Of a stretch of DNA of 64,000 bases, positions 1 through 10,476 are shown piece by piece. Origin of the DNA: Acanthosepion pharaonis (Eukaryota; Mollusca; Cephalopoda; Sepiida; Sepiidae); assembly GCA_903632075.3 (NCBI GenBank), contig CAHIKZ030000813.1, forward strand, positions 297,501-361,500, written 5' to 3'. The stretch's first letter is position 1. Every line of letters begins with the position of its first letter. Both the position numbers and the translations under genes were made by a program. A model generated the notes under the pieces. It was not told the DNA's origin, did no database searches, and saw only the letters and a program-made list of their open reading frames with translations.

Positions 1-652
1 AAACGTTATTATAACCATCTAAGTACTTTTTTAATCACGAAACCTGTAGACATAGTACAAGCTTGTCTACTTCCATAAGGGATATAAAGCAAGAGGATAA
101 TAGTGACTCCATTTTGAAATGGGAAACGCCATAAATATAAGGCAGGCGGACATGTTTTGCTGGTTATGTATGGAAGAAAAATCAGTAATTGTCACTTATA
201 AGAAACCTAAGTATTTATTAAATAAAAAGATCCGAGATACTTAATAAGTGTAGGCATAGGAGAATCTGGATATTAGAATAGTGTTTTGGGTTTTCTTCTC
301 TCTGTTTTTTTTTGTCACGTGGCTTTGTGTTTTTAATGGTTTTATCAATAAATACTATTTCGCCATTTCCTTTTTTTAGCCAGTTTATCCTGAAGATCCG
401 TTTAGGTGAAACCTAGGTCGGTTGTTCCTGGCTCGTTAGGATTTATTCTAATTTACCGCTCTACTTACCGTATTGAGCACTCTACGTTTTAGTCTTTATA
501 CTCGCTTGGTTTTTTTTTCTTTGGACTAAGGACTTAAGACACTTGACGATTTGTTTCGCCTTGTTCGGATGTTTATAGTTGTTTTTTTACTTCCAATTTT
601 TTTCTCGGGTACCGATTTGCCCTCAGTTGAGGTTTTTAAGCGAGTAATGCTG

Positions 653-655
<3 letters not shown>
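1..655. other. AT-rich stretch with no recognised gene
   Basis: I see no exon, element or RNA gene here. The only open frame (551-766) runs straight into the TA array that follows, so its Tyr/Ile-rich end is repeat translation, not protein evidence. Confidence 0.6.

Positions 656-694
<39 letters not shown>
656..694. repeat. (TA)n microsatellite
   Basis: Uninterrupted TA dinucleotide run of about 38 bp. Confidence 0.95.
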
Positions 695-697
<3 letters not shown>

Positions 698-881
698 TTT
701 ATTCAAAGTCATTTTGTTTCGACACTTCTGGTCTCTTGTGAAGTGATGGTGTTGATTATAGAATAAAGCGTTTTAAAAGGATTAAAATCAATCAAACACC
801 TCTCAATAGAGGAAATATGGTTGCGTAAGCTATTTAAAAAAAAAATATATATTTTATTATTTATTTGTTGTTTTAATTGAA

Positions 882-919
882 AATCTCCTTAGATTAAAAA
901 ACGCTAATCTAAGGAGATT
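882..919. repeat. Perfect 15-bp inverted repeat (short hairpin)
   Basis: The arm AATCTCCTTAGATTA is followed after an 8-base A-rich loop by its exact reverse complement. No repeat family or gene is recognised around it. The shape resembles a bacterial terminator, but the setting is animal DNA, so this is recorded only as a stem-loop. Confidence 0.8.
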
Positions 920-999
920 CAAACATCCTAAGAACTTAGATGCAATTGAAGGGATCTGAATTCCTATGATGTTGGCATGGGAAGAAGTTTTACAAATGA

Positions 1000-1600
1000 C
1001 AAGACAAACTATCACATCATAATACACAAACACGTAAATATACTTAGATATATAAACACGCAAAAACACGGACGACACAGGAAATAGAGAAATCAATGTC
1101 AAAAATATCAGACACATATGCATACAATTAAAAGCATATACATGCAATCACATACTAATAAAGACATAGACAAGCGTACCACGAATCAAAGTATTAATAA
1201 GCGAGTACAAATCAACAATCAAAATGTGCATACATCGGCAAAGATAGATAAAAAGAGGGTTTAATTGATGTAAGTTAAGAAGTGTAGTGCTGAAGAACAA
1301 ATATTCGGCTATGAACAAAACAAAGAAAAAAGACATTAAAGCATATACATACAAATGAGCAAACACAATATATAAGCATAGACTTATAAAAAAATAAAAG
1401 CCAAATTCGCATGCTCAAACAAAATATAACACAGAAAATAAGAACCCATTTATATACGGAAATGAAAAACATATTTACACACATATATAGATGTACACAC
1501 GTACATACCAATATATGTACGGGTGCACGTTGAATCCATACACGGACATAAATATATGAAGACATACATAAATAAATACATAAATACATGCATACATACA

Positions 1601-1654
<54 letters not shown>

Positions 1655-1810
1655 CGCATACATATACACATATATAAGCGTACACATTCATAGAAACACA
1701 AACATATCAACCCACACTCCTATATATAAAAACACACAAATATACCAACAGTCAGGCACACATGCACAAATGCAAGTACCTAAGTGTATACACCCATATA
1801 AACAGAAGTA
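1000..1810. repeat. A-rich, ACAT/TA-rich simple-sequence region
   Basis: Irregular ACATA/CATAC-type simple sequence with a pure (TA)n core at 1605-1650. Minus-strand open frames here are rich in Tyr, Ile, Cys and Val because they translate the repeat. No gene supported. Confidence 0.8.
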
Positions 1811-2007
1811 GAAACATACGTAGAGTCTTATCTAAATGACTATAATGAATTCCGAGCCCATTCAAAATGTATGTATAATGAATCACAACTGTTTACTATT
1901 AAGTTAACTAGCTATTCTAAATAAAATCTCTATCAAAGAAATGGAGATTATAGTTAGCATCAATAGACTATTTAAAAATAAAAGATATACATATGTATAT
2001 ATATATC

Positions 2008-2340
2008 TATATTTCTGAGTTGAGGTATTATGTACACTATTTACATTATTCAGTCTATTGTCCTCACCTTTGTCGCCATATTTATTACAACGTTTCGGCC
2101 GTTGTACGCTCCGGTCTTCTTCAGGTGTTTGGAATGTCGAACTGAACCTTTTATTTCGCTTAATGGGGTAGACTGTTCTAGTTCCACGTGCCATGTTTAA
2201 TGGATGTCAGTTGTCAGTTATCTCCTGTTAATTCCCCTCTCCAAGTTCTCCACTGCCTTAACCGGACACATGGCACAGTCGATAAAGGTGTTAGTTAGAT
2301 CCAGTGACAGGACCCAAAGAGTGTGAGTTCAATACCTGGT
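2008..2340. mobile_element. Family B repeat, body and head in inverted arrangement
   Basis: Positions 2008-2265 read on the minus strand as the body of a dispersed repeat that recurs near 26.1, 30.9, 31.5, 34.7, 40.3, 44.5 and 60.5 kb. Positions 2264-2340 then give the tRNA-like head of the same family on the plus strand: an A-box-like GGCACAGTCGATAAAGG and a B-box-like GAGTTCAATACC. Head and body therefore face in opposite directions and meet at an ACCGG junction. The minus-strand frame at 1904-2194 translates the body and carries a RSVQRPKRCNKYG stretch seen again in the other copies. Probably a tRNA-derived or Penelope-associated non-autonomous retroelement. Confidence 0.7.
2086..2124 (-). 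ncRNA. Hammerhead-ribozyme-like core in family B
   Basis: On the minus strand the order is CTGAAGA, a GC-rich stem (GACCG/CGGCC around a GAGCGTACAA loop), GAAAC, then GTTGTA. CUGANGA, stem II, GAAA and a very short stem III ending in UH is the order of the minimal hammerheads described in Penelope-like elements. Stem II carries one A-C mismatch here. A flanking stem I is not obvious, so activity is unproven. Confidence 0.45.
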
Positions 2341-2344
2341 TTTA

Positions 2345-3120
2345 GTTAATTTCCATTCAACTGTAGGTGTATTTTGTTTTTCTCTTTTAAACTCCGAAAA
2401 TACTTGAACAACGTCGTCTTGTTTTTACGATTACTATTGTTGAAAGATTGTACATGTCGATACCAACGGTCTTTGAACATATTCATAGTACTTCCAATGT
2501 AATTTTTTTAAATATTGGCTTTTTCAAGTGTAGAAATAGTACTGACATAAATTAGAGAACTAGCTAAATAATTGTTCTGTAGTGGGTAATTATTGGGATT
2601 CTTACAATTACACATTTTTTTTTATTATTTTTATTATAGTATTACTCGCCACAACATTGCAATTAATCAAGTTGAGTTCCTATACTTGTTGAAGACTGTT
2701 AGGCATTTTAATTATTTTTTCCAGGTTATCAGCAAAACTGTAGCTTAATTTAAGCGTATTACAATTGAATATTTTATTGAGTGGATTGGTTTTGGGGAAA
2801 TGTTTTTTTTATAAGATTTAGAAATTTATGTCCTAATTTGGTTTTAACCATTAGGTAGAAAGAGCGAGTAAACCAGATGATCTTTCTAGATTTTCTTTTC
2901 TTATTGTGGTCATAATTAATAGGATTTCCATATTCAATAATGGTACCACTATTCCTAAGGGGAGAATAATAAAATTCACTGCGTTTATTAAGGTACATAT
3001 ACATATACAGCTAGAAGAGTTTGCACTGATTCTAAATTCAGTGAAGGAGGGTATGTGCTTAATAACAGAAATGGGTGGTTGAATTAGGATTTACATATAC
3101 TGGGTTAGAATTAACCTTCA
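2345..3120. other. AT-rich stretch with no recognised gene
   Basis: Nothing with coding or RNA-gene character was recognised. The sequence is T-rich with scattered poly(T) runs. Confidence 0.55.
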
Positions 3121-3127
3121 TATAAGG

Positions 3128-3186
<59 letters not shown>
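3121..3186. repeat. (TA)n at 3' end of SINE A1
   Basis: About 60 bp of TA directly abutting the 3' end of the minus-strand family A element. Confidence 0.9.
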
Positions 3187-3589
3187 TGGGTTCTCCTGTC
3201 GTTTTTGACGTATGAGTGTCAAGTAACGCAGTTCCTCGGAACCGACAGCCAGACTTCCCCACAAATGACTTGATCACAGTAGTGAAGGAAAAAGCAGAAC
3301 CAACCACACTTTTTGAAAAGCTGGCAACAGAGACCTGGTGCACCGTGTGCCACAAGGTCGCCAGACGACCCTCCGCAAGCTTTGAATTTAGAATTGTCCC
3401 TCTCCTAGACCAGTTGCCATCCAATGCTATAGAGCCAAGTATGTCATGCTATTTATCCATAGCTGGTGAAAAAAGAGGATCCATATCTTTCCCAAGTGTA
3501 TTAGTACGTAAGTGAATGTAATGAATTCGACTGGAATTCGAACTCCGATTCCTTAATCCGAGCCGCTATCCACTACTCCAACGTGCTTC

Positions 3590-3592
<3 letters not shown>
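3187..3592 (-). mobile_element. Family A tRNA-derived SINE, copy A1
   Basis: On the minus strand it starts with a tRNA-like head (GTAGTGGATAGCGG as A box, AGTTCGAATTCCAGTCG as B box), continues through a conserved body (ACTTACGTACTAATAC, then CAGCTATGGATAAATAGC, then CTATAGCATTGGATGGCAAC) and ends with ACTCATACGTCAAAAACGAC. About 400 bp. The same sequence recurs at 29.7, 43.7, 47.2, 47.6, 56.5, 57.9 and 63.2-63.5 kb. Open frames on both strands here are family shadows. (TA)n arrays abut both ends. Confidence 0.8.

Positions 3593-3657
<65 letters not shown>
3593..3657. repeat. (TA)n at 5' end of SINE A1
   Basis: About 65 bp of TA adjoining the tRNA-like head of A1. Confidence 0.9.
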
Positions 3658-3660
<3 letters not shown>

Positions 3661-3739
3661 GAAAAATATACGGAAAAAAAACAAACAAAAATCATAATAT
3701 GCAATTATGCTGTTTTAATGTTAATATAATGTCAACTTC

Positions 3740-3769
3740 GGATGTTTCGGTCTAGTAGACCATCTTCAG
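3740..3769 (-). ncRNA. Second hammerhead-like motif
   Basis: On the minus strand: CTGAAGA, T, GGTC, loop TACTA, GACC, GAAAC. This gives the hammerhead core words around a perfect 4-bp stem II. The downstream ATCCGA does not give a clear stem III and UH cleavage site, so this copy is probably degenerate. It differs in sequence from the family B motif. Confidence 0.3.
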
Positions 3770-3868
3770 GACATATTCATAAAATATAATTAACATTAGA
3801 CTATATTTAATTCAACATGAAAAGAAGATGGGTATAAGAGTAAGACTAATCAAAACAGACAACTGAAA

Positions 3869-3947
3869 TTTTTCAAGATCAACGTTCCGTTTCAATATCA
3901 CGTGACGCCGACGTGATCATATTGAAACGGAACGCTGATCTTGAAAA
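3869..3947. repeat. Compact inverted repeat, about 36-bp arms
   Basis: Left arm 3869-3904 (TTTTCAAGATCAACGTTCC onward) and right arm 3911-3947 are near-complete reverse complements with a 6-base loop. One or two differences only. It would form a strong hairpin; no element name is recognised. Confidence 0.85.
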
Positions 3948-3949
3948 TT

Positions 3950-4569
3950 CATTCACCCTCTACCATCTACACCTACACAACCCATCTCAAGGGAATGACT
4001 TCCGCTTTGCTTGGACCCTTCACTCCTTATCCCCTTCTATTACAACCCCAACCGAAACTCAGCGTATTTGGTCGTTGAATTCGAGATGTATTTCAGAGTC
4101 GGCTGTAATTTTTCACTAATTCACCAATTATATCAAATCTGGCAAGAAGCATATGAAAACCGATTTGAAAGTAAGATGGAAATCCTTGTGCTATAATGAT
4201 GTTCGTAAATGTTTAATTCTTTGTTACTATTGTATATATTTATTTCTTTTTTCTTTTGTTTTTCTTTTGTTGGTTTTTGTATTCAGTCTCACTCCCAACT
4301 TGTTCAATTTAGAATATCCTTATCCACTGTTATTTATCAATGTTGAAAATTAACATCTACAATCTTGATTTTTTATTTGGTAGTAGACATCAGAAGTTAT
4401 ATTAAGTGATTACTTAATATGAATTCTGCCGCATTTTTTTTCTCCATTGTTGACAGGCAATTAGGAGTAGATAGGCTCAACTATCGTCAGTCCGCACTTT
4501 TTCTATGTCTACTGAACACAAGTAGATGTTCATCTCTTGTTCCCTGTTCAGGATATAGTTTACCAGTTC

Positions 4570-4625
<56 letters not shown>

Positions 4626-5149
4626 TTTACCACAATGACAGTGATTTAACTGTTTTCATTTTTTGTGATCAGACTAATCTGTGGTTGGGACTTTCCATTA
4701 TGAGGTTCCGGGTTGGCAGTTTGCTGGCTGTTGCTTCCGTGTGGTCGTTAGGAGCCCCTCTTTGATATCGCGCTTAGAGAGGCTTCTCGGATCAACAGTC
4801 ACATTATATAAGAGTATCTGTAGTGCCATGTCGCGCATGGATAGGTGTCTCTGCATGTATTTCCGGTTGGCAACCCTGAGGCTGGTTTGTATTGCCATTG
4901 ACGACAGATAGTGACAGTTATAGCGGTCTTTTTCTTCTCTCCCCAAAACATGTCTCATGAAAATCACAACAAAAACATATTAAACTAAATCACCTACCCA
5001 CATCAATCTTTCTTTCGTTGTATCCATTCCAACTTCTGCAGCGTAAAATCCGTCCTCTTGGAACGGTCGCCAGATATCGTTGCCCTTTATGAAATCAACT
5101 AGAATTCTTCCATTGCGACCAATGCATTCTTGGTTCTTTTTTGCCGTAA
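3950..5149. other. No recognised gene; contains one (CTTT)n array
   Basis: Overlapping open frames at 4681-4911 (+) and 4698-4967 (-) have balanced composition, but neither resembles a family I know. A short unit of decayed mobile DNA is as likely as a host exon. Confidence 0.4.
4566..4626. repeat. (CTTT)n microsatellite
   Basis: About 60 bp of CTTT, giving the Phe/Leu/Ser tail of the frame at 4419-4649. Confidence 0.95.
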
Positions 5150-5660
5150 AGATTCCAGCATTCACATGCAAGCTCTTGGTGTTTACATCCGGGATAATCT
5201 GCCGATGGCCAGAGAATTGTCGCTGACTACACTTTGATCTGCTTCCGTCTTTCGCTACTAAACTCTGCCAGGTATTTCTTTTTCCTTTATGCCCTCTCCC
5301 CACACTCTTCCCAAGACTACAGTATATTAGACGCAATAGCTGTCAGTATAGAAAAGGCACTTTCTCCCCATCCATCTGCGAACATTTTTGCATTCGGTGA
5401 CTTTAATACTGACAACGACACATGGCCGAAACATTCTAAGAGTTTCTGATGTTGCCGGTATACACACATTAAGTGTTTCCATTGCCCAATCCCTCACTTA
5501 AATCATGGACTTTCCTCCTGCTAAACCGAGGAACAGGATTCTCTAGTGGATCTATTTCTTACCACCTCTCCTTGCTCTTGCCGAGCTTCACATTACGACC
5601 CTTTAGGTAACTAGGACAACTCTGTGGTAGTTATTGATCTCTCCTTTCAAGTATCCATTA
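5150..5660 (+). pseudogene. LINE apurinic-type endonuclease domain remnant
   Basis: The frame from 5234 reads CFRLSLLNSARYFFFLYALS, then a helix-like stretch, then FGDFNTDN, the conserved strand with catalytic Asp and Asn of the endonuclease/exonuclease/phosphatase fold used by non-LTR elements to nick target DNA. Just upstream another frame reads GVYIRDNLPMARELSLTT, a usual neighbour in this family, so a frameshift lies near 5230. A later SDH-type segment (LGNSDHSVVAIDIS) is seen in the second copy of the duplication at about 6060. Confidence 0.75.
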
Positions 5661-6370
5661 AATAGAAACCCCCCTATCCATAAGACATCTTTCCATCACC
5701 AGTATGCTGATTGATACCGGGATTTTTCTTCATGACTCTCTTTGGATTGACATCTTCAAACTCCCAATTGAAAATTCCGCCATTAAGGTTTCTTCTTGGG
5801 TCAAAGCCGGTATGGACGCTTTCATCCTGACTCGGAAATACCAGGTGAAACCGCAATCCTCTTTATGGTTCGCACCAGTATTCTCGGCCGCCATAGCACA
5901 CAGCAACCACTATTCCCTTATTACTTATCCCTCATTCAAATCATGGACTTCCCTACTTGTTTCCCTAGTCAAACCGAGCAGCCAGGCTTCTTTAGTGGAT
6001 CTATTTCTTACCTCCTCTCCTCGTTCTCGCCGAGCTTCACAGTAATGCCCCCTTGGTAATTCAGACCACTCTGTGGTAGCTATTGATATCTCCTTCCAAG
6101 CATCCACTAAAACGAACCCCTTATCTATAAGACCTCTTTCCGTTACCAGCATCCTGATTGGGACTCATTCTGGCATTTTATTCGTGACGCCCATTGGATT
6201 GACATCTTCAACCGCCCAATTGAAAATTGCACCACTGAGGTTTCTTCTTCGGTCAAAGCCGTCATGGACACTTTCATCCTTTCTCAGAAATACCAGGTGA
6301 AATCGCAAACGCCTGTATGGTTCACACCATCATGCTCGGCCGCCATAGCACAGAGCAACAACTATTTCCG
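5483..6370 (+). repeat. 438-bp tandem duplication inside the LINE
   Basis: Positions 5483-5920 and 5921-6370 are two diverged copies: TCATGGACTT at 5503 and 5941, AATTGAAAATT(C/G) and TCTCAGAAATACCAGGTGAAA-type words recur at the same spacing. Each copy encodes the end of the endonuclease domain plus linker (LVDLFLTSS, then LGNSDHSVV). The copies differ by many substitutions, so the duplication is not recent. Confidence 0.85.
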
Positions 6371-6399
6371 GCTATAGCAGCGTGACAGCTCTTGTCATA

Positions 6400-7570
6400 A
6401 CAGGGGCTTATTTGCTGTTGCTCGTAACACATGTAAGGTTGTCCCCGAAGGAGCTAATTCCGTATTTGCTGAAAGAATGAGACAGCGCATAGCGTCTAAA
6501 AACTTCGACTCCCGTGATTACTGGCGGCTCTGTAATAGGGTTCTAAATAATTGAAAGGTCTCCATTTCCGCTCTTCAATCGGTTTGAGGTTTTATCAGAT
6601 GATAAAACTGAATGCTTTGCTCGTAAATTCTTCTCAAATTCTACTCATGACTCATCTGAAGTATTCCCGCTTAACTTCCCATCTGGTCTGTTGGATGATA
6701 TAAATATAACCCCTTCCATGGTATCTGGTATCATCTGGATCCCCAGAAAGCATACAGACCCGATGGTATCCCTGTAATAGTCATTAAGATGTGTGCTCCC
6801 GAACTGGCTCATGTTCTCTCTAAATTGTATAATAAATGACTCGCTGCCTCTTGCTTGCCTGCTTAATGGAAGTTATCATCTGTTGTTCAAGTTTTTAATA
6901 CCGCCCGACCTATCTATCGGCCTATTAGCATTTTACCTCTTTTGGGGAAGAGCTCCTAGAGGCGCTAATCAATGTTGAATTGGTTCGTCATCTCTCATCG
7001 TATAACCTTTTCTCAGACAAGCAACACAGCTTTCGTTTTTCAAGGTCAACTGATGTGATAATGATAATTGCGGGAAGAGTCTATCATGCTCTAGATAAAA
7101 ACAGTAAAGCCCGAGCTGTAGCATTGGACATATCGAAAGCCTTTGACAGGGTGTGGCATTCACATCTTCTCCACAAGCTGAAAAGTTACGATATCTCCGG
7201 GTACATTTTTTGAGCTGATTCAGTCGTTCCCATCAAATCGTGAAATGAAAGTTATCCCGAACGGCCACTCCTCTACATCCTTTCGTACTAAGGCGAGTGT
7301 CCTCAAAGGCTCCATTCTTACTCCTACGCTTGTTTTTAATCTTCATTAACGACTTTCCCGATGATATCAGCTCTCAACTTGGCATCTAAGCTGACGACGA
7401 CACTACCATTTACTCCTGCCTCGGTAAGTAAGGTTGAACAATCCGACAAGATCAAAATTGTAGATGATGTCCAAAAGAAGCTCGAAACCATCGTTAACAG
7501 GGGCAAAAAATTGTTTGTCAATTTTAACGGCTCCAAAACAAACTTCTCTCCATTAATCATCTGAGAGACT
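6400..7570 (+). pseudogene. LINE reverse transcriptase domain remnant
   Basis: The clearest block is 6980-7213: FSDKQHSFRFSRSTDV, then ARAVALDISKAFDRVWH, the RT motif with the first catalytic Asp. After a frameshift the YADD region is at about 7375-7410. It reads QLGI, stop, ADDDTTIYSCLG, so the Tyr codon of the catalytic box has become a stop and the Asp count is disturbed. Block 7361-7564 gives the thumb-side FNGSKTNFSPL. Upstream pieces at 6440-6560 (RIASKNFDSRDYWRLCNRVLN) fit the connector. Inactive. Confidence 0.8.
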
Positions 7571-8150
7571 CAGACTTCCATTAAACATGGCTGATGCTAA
7601 CCTCCAGAAAAGGGACTCATTGCACCTTTTAGGGCTAACATTCTCAGCTGACATGAAGTGGAAAGACTATATTGAATGCATTGCTAGGTCAGCTGCTAAG
7701 AAACTAAACTTCTCTCCATTAAACATGGCTGATGCTAACCTCCAGGGAAGAGACTCATTGCATCTTTTAGGGCTAACATTCTCAGCCGACATGAAGTGGA
7801 AAGACTATATTGAATGCATTGCTAGGCCAGCTGTTAAGAAATTCGGAACACTGTACCGTGCTAGACAATTTTTCTCTGCAGAATCTTTCTTACATATCTA
7901 TAAGTCTACCATTCATCCATGCTTGGGACATTGCTACCATATATGGTCCGGTGCGCCTGCTATTTACCTGGAACTCCTTGATAAGATCCATAGAAGAATC
8001 AGCAATATTACCGGTCCTGATCTGGCGACTCGGTTTCTGTCACTTTCCCACCGCTGTAAAGTTGCTTCTCTGTACCTTTCTTATAAATACTTTCATGGTA
8101 ATTGTTCTGATGAGCTCTTCGCTACGTTTTCCCTCCCCCACAGACAATGA
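7565..8150 (+). pseudogene. LINE C-terminal region with in-frame 138-bp duplication
   Basis: A 187-residue open frame (7587-8150) reads DSLHLLGLTFSADMKWKDYI twice, at about residues 10-30 and 56-76, because 138 bp (46 codons) are duplicated in tandem. It then continues through LYRARQFFSAESFLHIYKS, CYHIWSGAPA, LLDKIHRRISNI and FLSLSHRCKVASLYLSYKYF, the typical C-terminal block of this jockey-like group. The duplication keeps the frame open. It stops before the usual FYSNSFF/WNSLP end. Confidence 0.85.
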
Positions 8151-8159
8151 ACTGTATAT

Positions 8160-8735
8160 ATGAGGACTAGTTAGTATTTTCATAGAGACAATTATGGTGG
8201 ATGTAGTAAGAAAGGTACGTATGAATGTGTTATTTTGGTGTAAGGAATATTGTTTGTATGATTGGGTCAGTGTTTGTGGCTAGCTAAGTTATCGTTAAAA
8301 CAGAAAAAAAAAGTCCTTTCCCCAATCCTCCTTTCGGCATTGTGCCACATTTCTGTGCACATAACAGAATGAATATTGCTCTTCGCTATGGTATCTAGAC
8401 TGTATGAATTAAACCCCAATACTAGAAGCGGAGGTTGGAAATGAAATGGTAATCTTTATAACATCAACAAAATAAAATACTCGCCAACGGCGTGAAGTAG
8501 GTAAACCACTGGTAGTGGTGGACTACTTAGTCAGCAGATTACTCCCACTGACAATCGTGTCCAGCGTATTTATGAGGATTGTGACATACCCATTAGTGTT
8601 CATAGTTACGGTATATAACAAACCCCTTGCGGGATAATGGCTGTACTGCCTAGCTTGAAGTGATGCCGATTAAAAAATGTGTGAAACATCCAACTTTTAC
8701 AGAAAATGGAATCACAAATGGAAATAGAAAAAAAG
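8160..8735. other. No recognised gene
   Basis: Contains a short piece at about 8320-8350 (TTTCGGCATTGTGCCACAT) that matches the SINE C body at 18.02 kb. The rest is unrecognised. Confidence 0.45.
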
Positions 8736-8850
8736 TACACATATAATGAACATCAGGAAGAGATTGTTGAAATTTCTAGAACACATAATGAGGAAAGAGG
8801 GTTAGGAAAATTTGAAACTCACAGTACAGAGAGCGTTTGTAGGTGTAGAT
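8736..8850 (+). mobile_element. RTE-like LINE C-terminal scrap
   Basis: Translation gives RKRLLKFLEHIMRKEG followed by a diverged tail, matching the RQLRFLGNIMKKG segment at about 16.2 kb. A short relic with no intact frame. Confidence 0.65.
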
Positions 8851-8852
8851 AA

Positions 8853-8906
<54 letters not shown>
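8853..8906. repeat. (TATC)n microsatellite
   Basis: About 54 bp of TATC. Confidence 0.95.
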
Positions 8907-8979
8907 GTTTTATGTGAACTTAGAGCAAACAAGCGTACTATAGCGTATAATGTTTACTCAAAACAAAAACTTAAGTGCA

Positions 8980-9298
8980 GATAATAATAATAATAATAAC
9001 TCGAGAAAATCCTATCTTGCAGACATTTTATTAATAAATTTATTTTAACTGTTAGTGAACAAATGAAAATATTTGAAACTGATAACTTCTCTCATTTCAC
9101 TGAAATATTTCCATCTTCCCGAATTTATTTCTTCTTCTTTCTTTCATTTTCTCACTGAAACCAAGTAGCGTCTCTGATAAGTCAGTTCCGTGTTTTCGTG
9201 CGGTCAAAACGGAATAATTCATTATTTAGTAGGTATTAGCAGATTGTAATGGTCGTGCTAACTAATTAAGATACTAACTAACAAAAGGAGAGAGTAGC

Positions 9299-9332
<34 letters not shown>
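8980..9332. repeat. Two (AAT)n microsatellites with AT-rich spacer
   Basis: ATA/AAT runs at about 8981-8999 and 9299-9332. The 300 bp between holds no recognised feature. Confidence 0.85.
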
Positions 9333-9333
<1 letters not shown>

Positions 9334-9334
9334 A

Positions 9335-9740
9335 AAATCCATGAATATTTTAGTCTTTGTAGGATATCGATGGTTTTTATTAGCCCAGGTTCCTGATAAA
9401 TAAAGTTATAAATTGTAATGTAGGCACTTTTTTAGTGGAAAAATACAGGGACTTTGTCGCCTGAACGCCATCATTTATATGTGAATATGGAAATTTTTAG
9501 AACATTCTTGGCGAGTTGATGTCGTGTTGGGGTGAGGGTGGGTGTTGAATGTGAGCCTTATAAAGTTTCAGTTTCTTGTTTGTTTTAGAATTTTGACTTT
9601 CCAGTAACACGACAGACCTGTTTATTTATATAACTTTTCAGATTTTACAGCCACCGATCATTGTCAGGCTGTTGTTGTCGTCGTGGTTGTTGTTGTTGTT
9701 GTTATTCACTTGAGTTTTAATTTCACCTGATAACAGACGA
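9335..9740. other. No recognised gene
   Basis: AT-rich with a short GTT run at about 9680-9702. Nothing further seen. Confidence 0.5.
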
Positions 9741-9769
9741 ATGACATTTGCTTATTCAACCATTGAGAT

Positions 9770-9863
9770 ATTTTTCTTTCTTTTTTTCTTTTTATCCGAG
9801 TTTTTCTTTCTTTCTTTTTTCTATCTATTCCTGTTTTCGCCTTCTTTCTTTCTTTCTTTTTTT

Positions 9864-9901
<38 letters not shown>

Positions 9902-10112
9902 TTCCTTCCTTCCTTTCTTTCTTTCTTTCTTTCTTTGTCAGCTTTCCACCTTTCTTCTCTTTCTATCACAGTCTCTTCTTATCTATTATAATCTGTTAAT
10001 ATTTTTCTTTCACTCACTCACTCACTCACTCACTCACTCACTCACTCACTCACTCACTATCTATCTATCTATCTATCTATCTCATTCTGTTCATATCTAT
10101 CTATCTATCTAT

Positions 10113-10143
<31 letters not shown>

Positions 10144-10154
10144 CATTCTGTTCA

Positions 10155-10220
<66 letters not shown>
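9770..10220. repeat. Compound (CTTT)n, (ACTC)n, (TATC)n array
   Basis: CTTT/CCTT dominates to about 9945, ACTC at 10010-10058, TATC at 10057-10220 broken twice by the same CTCATTCTGTTCA spacer. The long Ser/Phe/Leu/Tyr/Ile frames on both strands are translations of these repeats, not genes. Confidence 0.95.
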
Positions 10221-10476
10221 AGGCAATATTTTGTGATCTAAAAGAGTAACCTTTTCCTAGATGGTTTCAATTGTTGGTGTTCAATTTTCCGTAGAACCCT
10301 TGAATTATAATACTGGCTGAAATTATCCATTTGAAAAAAATCGCAAAATTCAACCTTTGTAATCCTTAAACATACCCTAAATTCATCTAAGATATTTTGT
10401 ATCTACGTCGTATATCATCCACCTAACTAAGTATGTAAGCAGGATATCGATTTTGAATACACTGACACCATTTATT

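Larger units (their letters stand above)
5150..8160 (+). mobile_element. Jockey-like LINE, degenerate, about 3 kb
   Basis: Endonuclease, linker, reverse transcriptase and C-terminal regions follow in the normal order on the plus strand but are cut by stops and frameshifts. It lacks a 5' UTR/ORF1 that I can recognise and stops short of the family's 3' end (compare the end near 53.86 kb). It is the longest mobile element in the window. Five further fragments of the same C-terminal region lie at 20.4, 26.5, 27.9, 53.2 and 63.7 kb, all on the plus strand. Not mobile as it stands. Confidence 0.85.

Noticed and set aside
882..919. Intrinsic transcription terminator
   Set aside because: It has the shape of a bacterial terminator, but the DNA is animal-type, so the term does not apply.
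1275..1710. Overlapping Tyr/Ile/Cys-rich minus-strand open frames of 70-138 codons
   Set aside because: They translate (TA)n and ACAT-type simple sequence in several frames at once. No domain or start context supports a gene.
3216..3515. Small protein-coding gene within SINE A1
   Set aside because: The same open frames appear in other family A copies on either strand with different breaks; it is repeat sequence.
9741..10241. 166-codon Phe/Leu/Ser then Tyr/Leu/Ser/Ile frame and its Lys/Glu/Arg antisense frame
   Set aside because: Produced by CTTT, ACTC and TATC repeats; both strands are open for the same reason.
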